Of a stretch of DNA of 64,000 bases, positions 45,299-55,266 are shown piece after piece (the stretch's first letter is position 1; the number at the start of each line of letters is the position of its first letter). Made by a program: the position numbers and the translations under genes. The notes beneath the pieces were generated by a model that searched no databases, was not told where the DNA came from, and was given only the letters and a program-made list of their open reading frames with translations. The stretch is from Paenibacillus sp. OK003 (GTDB taxonomy: Bacteria; Bacillota; Bacilli; Paenibacillales; Paenibacillaceae), in NCBI RefSeq assembly GCF_900109515.1, contig NZ_FOBD01000011.1, positions 157,721 through 221,720 on the forward strand. The letters are read 5' to 3'.

Positions 45299-46318
45299 TT
45301 AAAGAATAGCAATTAATTTTACTAATACGTTCTTTTCTAATTGCACAACCTCTTCTAGTTTGTTATTAATATCATCTAACAATCGATTGTTTTTGGAAAT
45401 GTTATACTTTATAACTAAATTTCGAATCACTAATGATACATGTGAAACAACTTCATATTCGTTGCATAGATCTTCATTATTCACTATGAACTTCATTCTT
45501 TCTAACATACATATTTTATGTTCCCATAAGAGATGAAAAACCCGTATATCTAAATCAGTATCTATTTTGCTTGTTTTTATTTTGTTAATTTGTTGCTGAA
45601 CATACCTGTACACATCTTGCCCAAAGATCCAATAATCCTTATGCTGAACATAAGCATGTGGTCCATCCACGGCTATTTGATTCCAGAAAAACCCTTCGTC
45701 GATACATCTAGAAGACAAATAGTTTTCGATTTGCTTCTTTACTTTACAAATGTCAAAATCATAACTGGCATCCTTTCTGTTTAATACGATAAAAAATCTA
45801 CGAAAATGCTCACATATATCGTTCTCCCATGCATTGACGAGTTGTTCGTACGTAATCGTAACTTTAGCAAACTTGCCGCCATCTAAATTGTCAGCTAAGT
45901 GAAATAATTTCTGTTCATCGTCGTAACCATACACTAGAACAGAATGATCCCTGTGCTTCTTCAAGTGATTTTCACTTTGAGGAATGTAATATTGATCCAA
46001 GTAGAGCCATACGTATTTATCCTGATTTAAATAACTTAACAAAGCATCTTTAATATTTGATTTATAGAAAGAATAGATTAGTTTATGCGCGGGTTTTTCA
46101 ACTTCCAGCCATGGGCACGAGGTATATCCTCTTCCATATTCAAAAAAGGAAAAATGATCCGTGAAATATATAGTATCATCGCAAGTATTAATTCCAATTG
46201 AAATAAAGTTACTATAAAGCCATGGAAGATAATCGTCATTCTTTGCAATAATGGAGAACAACGCCGCATAAACGTTATATGTACTTAATTGGGGTTCGTA
46301 CATAGGCAATATCTTCAT
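45299..46318 (-). CDS. C39/BtrH-like fold protein, AT-rich, isolated
   Basis: 339-residue soluble protein, visibly more AT-rich than the surrounding core genes. The N-terminal half fits a papain-like C39/BtrH_N domain: a strand/helix block around MYEPQLSTYNVYAALFSII, CPWLEV in the middle, and HSVLVYGYDDEQ with a His six residues before GYDD. The C-terminal half is helical with the Gly-x-x-Ala-Tyr pattern (DGPHAYVQ) also seen in the proteins at 9646-11678. Similar Bacillus and Paenibacillus proteins occur near peptide-natural-product genes. Here it is alone among IS remnants, with no partner. The catalytic Cys is not evident (position occupied by Asn/Tyr). Function unknown. Confidence 0.6.
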   Translation of the reverse strand: MKILPMYEPQLSTYNVYAALFSIIAKNDDYLPWLYSNFISIGINTCDDTIYFTDHFSFFEYGRGYTSCPWLEVEKPAHKLIYSFYKSNIKDALLSYLNQDKYVWLYLDQYYIPQSENHLKKHRDHSVLVYGYDDEQKLFHLADNLDGGKFAKVTITYEQLVNAWENDICEHFRRFFIVLNRKDASYDFDICKVKKQIENYLSSRCIDEGFFWNQIAVDGPHAYVQHKDYWIFGQDVYRYVQQQINKIKTSKIDTDLDIRVFHLLWEHKICMLERMKFIVNNEDLCNEYEVVSHVSLVIRNLVIKYNISKNNRLLDDINNKLEEVVQLEKNVLVKLIAIL

Positions 46319-46733
46319 ATTAATAATGAACAGCCTCCCACTATAAAGTAATGTTTTCTCCTGTTTTCTCGCGTAAACTCATTCTTTCAGCTTTGACAGG
46401 TTGAGAGGTACTTGCGGTGAATGTAGCCTGTGCAACTGACTGAAGTCATAGCGTAGGCGGGAACAGAGCTTAGGAGACCAGATTCCAAAAATGTGGATAA
46501 TTCAGTATGATCGCACATTTGGATATCCAAATTCACCCTTTGGGTTTACCCTCCTATGTCACGCTGGGTCTGTACCCTCACATTCCATCGTTCTACCTCT
46601 CAATGGTTGGATGCCGATTCTTGCTCCTTTACGGGGACGTTGTCCTTATGGAATGTCGTCCTTCGGCTTCTCCAGGCTTCCGATGTCTTAGCTGATGATC
46701 GAGTTTTTACCAGATTTACAGGACTTGCTTTAA
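46319..46733. other. Non-coding gap beside the IS110 remnant
   Basis: Several plus-strand frames here are short and not protein-like. Read on the minus strand, the part 46400-46733 directly continues past the IS110 transposase stop and is probably the 3' non-coding end of that element plus unknown flank. Confidence 0.35.
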
Positions 46734-47470
46734 TTAAGCTGCCAACTGTATCTGAGCCTGACGAACCGGCCCCATTACATCATTTGCATCATATTCTTTC
46801 TGCTTGGTTCCTAACGTAAAGAGAATTCGGATCAGCTTTCCACATAACGCGATGATTGCATGCTTCTTCTTTAACAGGTTCTGGCTTCTCGTCGTAAAGT
46901 AGTGTTCCAACGCCTTGGACTCAGGGTTCTTAGCTACCATCGGCATACGACTCGAAACAGCAGGGCTCGAAGACGCGAGCACCCGCTCTGCTTTTTCCCG
47001 TCTTACCCTTGCGCTTACCAGACTGTTCACCTTCAAGTTGAGACCGGCCAACCAGATGATCTGCTGTTTGAGGTCATAGTTATGAATATCCCCAACTTCA
47101 GCCAGAAACCCTGCCTCCGACGCCTGGCACCGACAATATCTGTGCAGTTCCGGGAATGCACTCAAGGATTCCAAATACCTTAACCATTATTGCTTCGAGT
47201 TGCTCACTAAACAGGTCGTATTGCTGCAACAAGGCTGATAGCTCACTCGAGCTGCCGCTACACCCTCCGTAAGACCGATCAAGGCAACAGCGGTGGCGAC
47301 GAGCATCTCTGCTCGCCGCTGACACCACCGTTTTACTTCTGTCTTGAAGGGCTCCAGGACGTCCTAGAGCCCTTAGCCACAATCTCGGCGGGCAGCTGAA
47401 ACTCCTTAAGTGTCATGCGTGAAGCCTTACCTTGAAGACACTTGTATACTCCGGGAAGAAGCGATCAAAC
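46734..47470 (-). pseudogene. IS110-family transposase remnant
   Basis: The C-terminal Transposase_20 domain is recognisable in two frames: SVPGVGG followed by GFLAEVGDIHNYD, then KNPESKALEHYFTTRSQN and the C terminus KLIRILFTLGTKQKEYDAN. Upstream, at about 47470-47400, FDRFFPEYTSVF belongs to the middle of the same family. The N-terminal RuvC-like catalytic domain is missing. Frameshifts near 47110 and 47390 make it non-functional. Confidence 0.8.
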
Positions 47471-48404
47471 AAATTGACGATACAACCCTTTAGTTAGTGT
47501 TAAATTTGCCGACATCTTATCACGTAGGTTCATTAGGATCCGGATATATGCGTATTCTTGTGTCGGTAGATCCGGGCGATGGCCGATCTCGTAATCTCTT
47601 AGAGCCTACGATTTTGATTATAGAAAAGCATTTATGTAATCTTGTCCGATTGAAACCCTTTTGTATATTTCCTTTCTAATCGATAATCGGACATTCTACA
47701 GAGCATTGATTTTCACCATTTCAAGATTATGCAGCGTAATCATGTTTTGTAGCAGCAAATATAATTTACTATCTAACCATAATGAATCCGCCTTATTCGT
47801 TATCGTGCTTAGATGAACACTATCCAAAATCGGAGTTACTATTTGGTCAATAGGAGAGTTTTTTTCAAAGAACTCAACACAAACACTATCCAATCTCCAG
47901 CATATCCTGCCTCCAATAGCACTTTTTCAGCCGACAATAGGGTAGTATAAACTTCTTTCGCCCATTTATGGAAAAAATATATAAAAAAATTCGACAGTAG
48001 TGTCAGAGTCAATCATTATGGAATACTCTTGACCGTGATTAAGAATAAGGTAATTATTTTCTGTAACTCGATAATTACCTTGTCCCGTATTGCGGAAAGC
48101 GCTTCTATTATAAAAAAAGATTTAATAGATAGAGCGCTTACACTCTTTTTAAAAAAAATCCGAGGTTTTTTCATACAGAATCGAATAATTCGGCTTTCGA
48201 ATTTTAGCTCCGCCTCCTGTCACAAAAAACTATTATTTCATTATTTTATTCCTTTAATCTAATTAATACAATATTCCTAAGAAAATTTTTAAAAAGCTCC
48301 TCATTAACATATTATTAAATACAACTATCTAACAATCAACCCACACAATTACAACATTTACATCATTATTACAACATCTATAAAAAACCATTTCAACTGA
48401 ATAG
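47471..48404. other. AT-rich gap without a supported gene
   Basis: Minus-strand frames at 47696-47893 and its upstream neighbour could be a frameshifted relic (WAKEVYTTLLSAEKVLLEAG before the shift) but match nothing I know. An 11-bp inverted repeat AAGGTAATTAT/ATAATTACCTT lies at 48047-48081. The plus-strand frame at 48029-48262 has no ribosome site and a composition typical of AT-rich non-coding DNA. Confidence 0.35.
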
Positions 48405-48442
48405 GGTCGAGTAGACCTGGGGAATCTCACCCCCAGTCTCTC

Positions 48443-48480
48443 ACAGAACCTCTCGTAAAGGTCTCACTGCATTCGGCTCT
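48443..48480 (-). ncRNA. Group II intron domain V
   Basis: Minus-strand sequence AGAGCCGAATGCAGTGAGAC, then CTTTACGAGAGGTTCT: the AGC-type catalytic triad, a lower stem with ending GGTTCT, and the terminal loop position match domain V. It is well kept even though the intron ORF is broken. Confidence 0.78.
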
Positions 48481-48604
48481 TGTTATCCGATAGCGGCAAT
48501 GCCCTATTTACCAATGGTAAAAGAGATCAGGATTGCACTTGGCAATACGCTTTAGAAATCTTATCGTCTTTAGCGTGCTTCCCTTCATCGACTTATACCT
48601 GGAA

Positions 48605-49680
48605 TTGGTCCATCAAGCAATCGTGAAATTTACGTAAGTCAAGATTCTTTTGGCCGAACCAACGATAAACTTCGAGAAGTAATTGAACCAACCTCGTATG
48701 ACAGGATTCATTAATTTTGCTAACTCCGTTATGGAGACTATTTTATAGCGGGTACGGATCTCTTTTATCCGATATCGCAATCCTTGTCCAGCACTCTTGC
48801 TGACTGCTGGTGAGAAGCAATTGAAAAACTTTCCTTGCTTGTTGCGAATGTATCGTCTGCAAAACGTATAACCAAAGGAATATGAACTCTTGATGCTCGT
48901 GCTTTCCTTGGTGTTTATCACTTTTGCAATACACGTTCTTCGTTTTAACCGGATGTATTTCCAATTTGCATGCCTTCATCCGCTCTTGCGAATCGAGCAG
49001 AAGACGCTCGGCGTCAGCTTTCTTCCAGTAGTGAATGATCCCATCATCCGCATACCGAGCCATGGGATTCTTGCATATCTTCGTTACATCGAATTATCAA
49101 AAGTGTGGTGCATATAGAGATTCGACAATACGGGACTGATAACTCCACCTTGTGGGAGGTTCTCTCCCACACGCTCCCATCCGGAATCACGTTCGGCACA
49201 GAAGAAAACGTTCAATATATAGAATCACCCATTTATTTTCCGTATGCTGGCGAACCGCCTTCATGATCAGTTCGTGACCGATGTGATCAAATAAACCTTT
49301 AATGTCATACTCAATCAGCCACGGCATTTTCTAGCATTGCTGCCGCGTTATACCTATCGCATCGGAAGCCGCTCGATTGGGCCGATATCCATAGAGAACC
49401 TTTGCAGAAGAGAGCTCTACAAATGGTTCGAAATTCATTCGTACCACCATCTGTGCGATTCTGTCCGTTATGGTCGGTAAACCTAAGAGTCACTTTTTTC
49501 CTTCTGTCTTTAGAATCTCGACTCCCTTGCCGTTGGCATGTAACTGCCCGATGACAGCCTGTTCCATATTTTATAGAGGTTCTTTTTCAGATTCTTCTCG
49601 AATGCTGTATAATTCGGGAGCACATCGATTCGCTTTGACGCGTTTTTACGCTTCCCAAACTTGACACTTCAAAACATCGT
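48605..49680 (-). pseudogene. Group II intron reverse transcriptase/maturase, frameshifted
   Basis: Pieces in at least three frames. In order on the minus strand: RIAQMVVRMNFEPFVE-like RT block with YGYRPNRAASDAIG, then WLIEYDIKGLFDHIGHELIM, the catalytic MARYADDGIIHYWKKADAERL, and the maturase domain with GLRYRIKEIRTRYK and LMNPVIRGWFNYFSKF near the C terminus. Frameshifts and stops separate them; for example at about 48920 and 49330. The YADD motif itself is preserved. Confidence 0.85.
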
Positions 49681-50351
49681 GCTATTTTCCTTCTTTAATA
49701 TAATAATCAATTTTCTGGTTTATCAACAAAAGAATGGAGGATAACTGAAGCCATTAGTTCGCTCCACCGCGATTACAGCCGTTTCATTACTACTACGAGT
49801 TCTTCCGCATCTGAGTCCTACATCTCTACTTCCCCCTAGACGTTTTAGCACTCGAAATTTCCGATTTCCATTAGAACTCAGACTTCTCCCGTTACTTCCG
49901 AGAGCCTGTGTCATGCTCCTGTAACCTCTACGCCGATGACCATCTAGCGAGTGATCAGATTTACGTTAGACCTTATTCCAGTGATCGCTTAAAATCTCTG
50001 GTTTCGATTAAACTTCATCTTAACGACGCTTCAGCAGTTCTTTACTTTTGTCCAGCTTCATTCCTTTCATTACTGCATTTCTTCAGAACACACTAAGCGT
50101 CAAATAACCCCCATCTGGTAGAGTTAGACGGGAGCTGGTACGATATGTAATAAAAATTGTTTACAGGATGCGAATTTCCGCAGGCAGTTCCGTTGACCAT
50201 GGCATATACGCCGCGAGAACGGCAGTATCCTACTGGTTGGACAAGAGCTAAAAGTTGAAGCATGCTCTCTCTAAAGCAAACTATGTAAAGAGCATAAATG
50301 AGTTGGATGCGTAGGATATTTGCTAATGAGCTCCTTTATAAAAAAATAGAT

Positions 50352-51113
50352 GGGGCTGTCTCAAAATGATATGCTCCCCCATATAGTAGACAGGTGAAAT
50401 AATAAAATCCACGCAGGCAAATGGTCAGCGTTATTAACACGAAGCGAGTATATCGTCTGTTGAAGCTCCAGGGCATCCAGTCTGTCACCCGAAGAAAGAG
50501 GAAGAAGTACGTAGGCTCTACAACCTCAGCAGGTTGCAGAGAACGTACTGAATCGTAAATTTGAGGCGGAAATTCCCAACCAAAAAATGGGTAACCGGTG
50601 CAACGGAATTCAAGTACGGCAACGGAAAGAAGGCCTATTTAAGCGCAATTAAGAATCTGCACGACAAGTCTATTATTGCTTACGTTTTAGGCATTCTAAT
50701 AATAATTCGCTGGTCTTTAAAACGCTGGAGTTGGCATTGAAGACCGCCCCAGAAAGCGCCCCTTGCTTCATAGCGACCGTGGTTTCCAGTATACTTTTTT
50801 TTACGTTTCAATGCGATGTTACACGAAGAAAAACTCAAACAAAGTATGTTCCGAGTGTGCCGTTGCATTGATAAGGGACCCATGAAATCTTTTTGGGGAA
50901 CGCTTAAATGTGATAAGTACTACTTGCATACCTACCGAACTTTTGAAAAGCTCCAAAAAGACATTGATGATTACTATACTTTTACAATTACGAACGGTTA
51001 CACGCAAAACTAAACGGCCTCAGTCCCAATGAATTCAGGACCAAGGCCGCTTACCATTTTTATTTTTTGTACTGTCTACTTGACGGGGTGCAGTTCGCTT
51101 ATGGGACAGCCTC
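50352..51113 (+). mobile_element. IS3-family remnant with internal deletion
   Basis: Terminal repeats GGGGCTGTCTC and (inverted) GAGGCTGTCCC bracket 762 bp, much less than a full element of about 1.2 kb. Inside is a fragmentary OrfB: INTKRVYRLLKLQGIQSV, KWVTGATEFKYGNGKKAYLS, DKSIIAYVLG, then frameshifted fragments to YNYERLHAKLNGLSPNEF. OrfA is entirely lost. No clear target duplication is seen. Confidence 0.8.
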
Positions 51114-51277
51114 CGTTATTTTATTTTGACATTATTGATTCCATTGATTAACCAGTTCTCAATGGAATCAAACAACAGTTTGTGTAGTTCCACATTTTTA
51201 ACATTGGTTCCGGACATTCTTTACTGGTTTCACACTTTTTTAAACTCTATAAACAAGTAATAATTTAGTTTAAAGTC

Positions 51278-53110
51278 TTACTCTACCGTAACGCTTTTCG
51301 CCAGGTTACGTGGTTTATCCACATCGTGTCCCAGTGCCAGGGAAGCGTAGTATGCAAGCAATTGCAATGCTACAACGGACAGAGCCGGGCTAAGCAGTGG
51401 CAACGTCTTAGGAATCGCAAACGCTTGGTCTACGGATTTCAGCAATGGTGCTACGTGCTCTTCGTACGTAATTGCCAGTACGTCTGCGCCACGTGCTTTC
51501 ACTTCTTTGATGTTGCTCACGGTTTTCTCTAGAACGTTCTCCTGCGTTGCCAGAGCAATGACAGGGATACCGTCCTCGATCAATGCGAGCGTACCATGTT
51601 TCAACTCACCCGCAGCATACGCTTCGGAGTGAATATAAGAGATCTCTTTCAGTTTCAACGATCCTTCTTGTGCTACTGCATAATCCAGACCGCGGCCGAT
51701 GAAGAAGAGATGTTCATGTTTGGAAATTTGCTCCGCATATCCTTTAATGGCCTCCGCTTGCTCCAGCATGGATTCCACTTGTTCAGGCAATGCTTGCATT
51801 GCTGCGAGCGTGTGAGCAATCTCTTCTGTTGTTTGTGTGCCACGAACTTGTGCAAGGTACAGACCCAGCAGGTTGAACGCGATCAATTGCGAAGTGTACG
51901 CTTTAGTGGAAGCTACAGCAATTTCCGGTCCTGCCAGTGTTGCAATCACATCGTCCGCATCACGTGCAATGGAGCTACCTACAACGTTAGTGATGGCGAG
52001 TACATGTGCACCATTTGACTGTGCTTCGCGCAGTGCAGCAAGTGTATCAGCCGTTTCACCGGATTGGCTCACCACAATCACAAGTGTATCTTTGCTTACG
52101 ATCGGGGAACGATAGCGGTATTCGGAAGCAACATCTGTTTCTACCGGAATACGTACCAGTTGCTCGATTACAGTACGTCCAACCAGACCTGCATGGTACG
52201 CTGTACCACATGCAATGATTTGAACGTTACGGATATTTTTGATTTGTTCTTCAGTCATTTTCAACTCAGGAAGTTGAACCTTTTTGCTTTCATTATCGAT
52301 GCGACCCAGCATTGTATCACGATATGCTTTTGGTTGCTCATGAATTTCTTTCAGCATGAAGTGCTCGAATCCGCCTTTTTCTGCAGTTACAGCATCCCAA
52401 TCGACACGAATCATTTCCCGAGAAATAAAGTTACCTTCAATCGTCATCAATTCGACAGCATCATGTGTCAATACAGCCATTTCACCATCATTCAGAATGT
52501 ACACGTTACGTGTATGTTCCAGAATTGCCGGGATGTCGGAACCAATGAAGTTCTCGCCTTCACCAATACCAATAATCAATGGGCTTGCTTGACGCACAGC
52601 TACGAGTTTCTCAGGCTCATGCTCTGTCAATACACCCAGTGCGAATGCGCCACGCAACAACGTGATCACTTTTTGCACTGTTTTAACGATATCACCATTG
52701 TATTCACGCGCAATCAGGTGAGAAATAACCTCAGTATCTGTCTCGGAAGTGAACGTGTGACCTTGAGCCATCAATTCGTCCTTCAGATCCAGGTAGTTCT
52801 CAATAATACCGTTATGCACAACAGAGAACTTCTGGCTTCCATCCGTGTGTGGATGAGAGTTCTCATCCGATGGTTTACCATGAGTTGCCCAACGTGTGTG
52901 TCCGATTCCGGCATTACCTACCAGTGGTGCACCATCCAGCTTAGCTTCAAGATTCGCAAGACGACCAAGAGCTTTTGTGATTTGCAGACCTTCTGGTGTG
53001 AATACCGCGATACCTGCAGAATCATAACCACGATACTCGAGTTTCTTCAATCCTTCGACCAATACCGATTGAGTGTTCTTATTACCAATATATCCAACAA
53101 TACCGCACAT
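51278..53110 (-). CDS. glmS: Glutamine-fructose-6-phosphate aminotransferase
   Basis: 610-residue cytosolic enzyme making glucosamine-6-phosphate from fructose-6-phosphate and glutamine, the entry to peptidoglycan and teichoic acid amino sugars. The N-terminal glutaminase domain begins MCGIVGYIG with the nucleophile Cys 2; two SIS isomerase domains follow (SQSGETADTLAAL, FIGRGLDYAVAQEGSLKLKE) and the C terminus ends PRNLAKSVTVE, typical of the family. GGAGGAAA precedes the ATG at 53110. A glmS ribozyme and its own promoter lie upstream, and glmM is the next gene upstream. Length is normal. Confidence 0.97.
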   Translation of the reverse strand: MCGIVGYIGNKNTQSVLVEGLKKLEYRGYDSAGIAVFTPEGLQITKALGRLANLEAKLDGAPLVGNAGIGHTRWATHGKPSDENSHPHTDGSQKFSVVHNGIIENYLDLKDELMAQGHTFTSETDTEVISHLIAREYNGDIVKTVQKVITLLRGAFALGVLTEHEPEKLVAVRQASPLIIGIGEGENFIGSDIPAILEHTRNVYILNDGEMAVLTHDAVELMTIEGNFISREMIRVDWDAVTAEKGGFEHFMLKEIHEQPKAYRDTMLGRIDNESKKVQLPELKMTEEQIKNIRNVQIIACGTAYHAGLVGRTVIEQLVRIPVETDVASEYRYRSPIVSKDTLVIVVSQSGETADTLAALREAQSNGAHVLAITNVVGSSIARDADDVIATLAGPEIAVASTKAYTSQLIAFNLLGLYLAQVRGTQTTEEIAHTLAAMQALPEQVESMLEQAEAIKGYAEQISKHEHLFFIGRGLDYAVAQEGSLKLKEISYIHSEAYAAGELKHGTLALIEDGIPVIALATQENVLEKTVSNIKEVKARGADVLAITYEEHVAPLLKSVDQAFAIPKTLPLLSPALSVVALQLLAYYASLALGHDVDKPRNLAKSVTVE

Positions 53111-53369
53111 AGTTTATTTCCTCCGATTGTATATGAATACTGTGTCACGAAGAGAAACAGGCTGGCACGGCATATCGAAAAAATGAAAATGATTGCCTAA
53201 CGTATCATGAGAACTTTCAATTATTCAATTATCAATGATCAGAGCAGCCTCTTGCCGCTCCGCAGTCATAAGCTGTTATTAGATGCAATCATGAATGTAC
53301 ATCATTTTCCCGTCCGCGCACTGTTCACGCTCTTCGCGCACATTCATTTGAATTTTAGTTGAATCTTGC

Positions 53370-53580
53370 ACCTACCGGCGCGTTGTGTGGACAGTCACCC
53401 ATCCATTTTCCGCAATCCGGTTCACGGCTCTGGTGCATCACCGGGAGGTCCCCGCCGAACAATCCGAACACCTCCACCTCGTCAGCTTGATTGCCGTCGA
53501 TCTTGCTCAGTAGCATCTTCATTATTTCAAGATTCATACCGATCAAAATCCTTCCCGCGCAACTTCAAGCTCTGGCGCTT
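53370..53580 (-). ncRNA. glmS ribozyme/riboswitch
   Basis: On the minus strand the RNA carries AGCGCCAGAGCUUGAAG at its 5' end, the conserved core GCUGACGAGGUGGAGGUGUU, and GGCGGGGACCUCCCGG, matching the glmS self-cleaving ribozyme. Cleavage is predicted before G 53578. Glucosamine-6-phosphate is the cofactor, so product accumulation cuts the glmS mRNA. The reading frames across it on either strand are chance. The 3' limit is approximate. Confidence 0.93.
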
Positions 53581-53635
53581 GTGTAACTAGTACCTTACGA
53601 TCCTCACTTTCTGTGTCTGAATGACGACTCCACTC

Positions 53636-53664
53636 ATTATATGCACGTCAGGTTCATTTTGCAA
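53636..53664 (-). promoter_or_regulatory. SigA promoter of glmS
   Basis: TTGCAA, 17-bp spacer, TATAAT on the minus strand, with a transcription start expected near 53629, about 50 nt before the ribozyme cleavage site. It shows that glmS can be expressed apart from glmM. Confidence 0.8.
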
Positions 53665-53852
53665 TGGAGCAAAGTACCTGTGACAATTTCGGCATATTTA
53701 CCCACAATCCCGACCGGTTAAACAGACCCATGGTCTCACTAGGCCGGGACGTAGGAATATGGGTTTGTATGGCATAAACCCTGTTAGATTAAACCTTATG
53801 AGACAGTGATTCCCTTGATACAACCGTGTTTGGAAGGCCTATAGATCAGGTC

Positions 53853-55193
53853 CTATACCAGTTCTTTTTGCACAACATCTGCAATTTGAGATACGAATTG
53901 TTCAAGTTCATCCTTATCTGGTCCTTCCGCCATAACGCGGATCAAGGATTCAGTCCCGGACGCACGAACGAGTACACGTCCATTATCACCCAGATGCTGC
54001 TCGACTGTAGCAATAGCTTGCTCAATCGCCGAATTGCCCTCGTATTTGCTCTTATCTTCAACGCGAACGTTCACCAATACTTGTGGATACTGGGTCATCA
54101 GCGCCTTAAGTTCACTCAGTTTTTTACCGGAAGCTTTCATCGTGTCCACGAGCTGAATCGCTGTCAGCATGCCGTCGCCTGTTGTATTGTAATCCAGGAA
54201 AATAACATGACCGGACTGCTCTCCACCCAGGTTATAACCCCCACGGCGCATTTCTTCCATCACATAACGGTCACCCACGGCAGTCTTTGCTGTTTTCAGT
54301 GCCAGTTTCTCCGTTGCTTTGTAGAATCCGATGTTACTCATTACGGTAGATACCACGGTACTGTCTTTCAGCTTGCCTGCACGATTCATCGCATCACCAC
54401 AGATGCACAGAATGAAGTCACCATCAACCTCAGCGCCTGTCTCATCAATAGCAATCAGTCGATCCGCATCCCCGTCAAAAGCAAGGCCCAGATCCGCATT
54501 ATGTTTCAGCACCTCTTGTTTCAAATGCTCCGGGTGAGTTGATCCGCATTGCTCATTGATATTCAGGCCGTTAGGCTCAGCACCAATGGCAATGACTTCT
54601 GCACCAAGTTCTCTGAATAATTTGGGTGCCAGCTCATAAGCTGCTCCATTAGCACAGTCCAGAACAATTTTGAGTCCTGAAAACGATTCATTTACCGTTG
54701 TTTTCAGGTAGTCCAAATAGCGATAACGGGATTCTTCATCCACTATTACGGTTCCCAAACCACCACCCACAGGGCGCGGCAATTGATCCGTTTCTGCATC
54801 CATCAATTCTTCGATCCGGTTCTCCGTCTCATCCGACAGTTTGAAGCCATCTCCCCCAAAAAATTTGATTCCGTTATCCTCAACCGGATTGTGGGAAGCC
54901 GAGATCATTACCCCTGCATCGGCTTTCAGCAGACGAGCAATATACGCCACTCCAGGAGTGGATACAACGCCCAGACGAATTACATCAGCGCCAATGGACA
55001 GCAAACCTGCAACCAGTGCGGATTCCAGCATAAGCCCCGAGATTCGGGTATCCATACCGATAACCACTTTTGGTCTTTCCACACCACCTGCAAGCACATA
55101 ACCACCACAACGTCCGATGCTGTAAGCCAGCTCCGCCGTTAACTCTTTATTGGCAACACCTCTTACGCCGTCTGTACCAAAATATTTCCCCAT
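53853..55193 (-). CDS. glmM: Phosphoglucosamine mutase
   Basis: 446-residue enzyme that converts glucosamine-6-phosphate to glucosamine-1-phosphate. The phosphoserine loop ISASHNP lies near residue 100, the Mg-binding DGDADR near 242, the sugar-binding GEQSGH near 325 and the phosphate-binding RASGTESL near 410. It starts at ATG 55193 with AGGAGT upstream and follows cdaR by 73 nt. In Bacillales GlmM also binds and inhibits CdaA, so the gene order reflects a physical complex. Confidence 0.97.
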   Translation of the reverse strand: MGKYFGTDGVRGVANKELTAELAYSIGRCGGYVLAGGVERPKVVIGMDTRISGLMLESALVAGLLSIGADVIRLGVVSTPGVAYIARLLKADAGVMISASHNPVEDNGIKFFGGDGFKLSDETENRIEELMDAETDQLPRPVGGGLGTVIVDEESRYRYLDYLKTTVNESFSGLKIVLDCANGAAYELAPKLFRELGAEVIAIGAEPNGLNINEQCGSTHPEHLKQEVLKHNADLGLAFDGDADRLIAIDETGAEVDGDFILCICGDAMNRAGKLKDSTVVSTVMSNIGFYKATEKLALKTAKTAVGDRYVMEEMRRGGYNLGGEQSGHVIFLDYNTTGDGMLTAIQLVDTMKASGKKLSELKALMTQYPQVLVNVRVEDKSKYEGNSAIEQAIATVEQHLGDNGRVLVRASGTESLIRVMAEGPDKDELEQFVSQIADVVQKELV

Positions 55194-55266
55194 GATCTAA
55201 CTCCTTCTATTCGCATCATATAAGAGCATAAACGTTATTTTAAAATTCGGATCTGAACATGTTCTT

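Larger units (their letters stand above)
48405..50110 (-). mobile_element. Group II intron, decayed
   Basis: About 1.7 kb on the minus strand. The 3' end has domain V (48443-48480) and a domain VI-like stem GGGGGTGAGATTCCCC with the trailing CAGGTCTACTCGACC seen in bacterial group II introns. A degraded reverse transcriptase/maturase lies inside (48605-49680). The 5' part (49690-50110) shows the conserved pre-RT region (minus strand CTCGTAGTAGTAATGAAACG). The 5' boundary is approximate. It is not inserted in an identifiable gene. Confidence 0.75.

Noticed and set aside
48029..48262. 77-residue plus-strand frame in AT-rich gap
   Set aside because: No ribosome site and low-complexity Ile/Lys/Phe composition; inverted repeats inside it suggest non-coding DNA.
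43554..51113. Integrated prophage or conjugative element
   Set aside because: No integrase, capsid, portal, relaxase or replication genes; only IS and group II intron remains.
52064..53200. 378-residue plus-strand frame
   Set aside because: It is the antisense of glmS; a Cys/His-rich composition is typical of shadows.
53355..53590. Open frames on both strands (63 and 74 residues)
   Set aside because: They overlap the glmS ribozyme exactly; the base conservation is that of the RNA, not of a protein.
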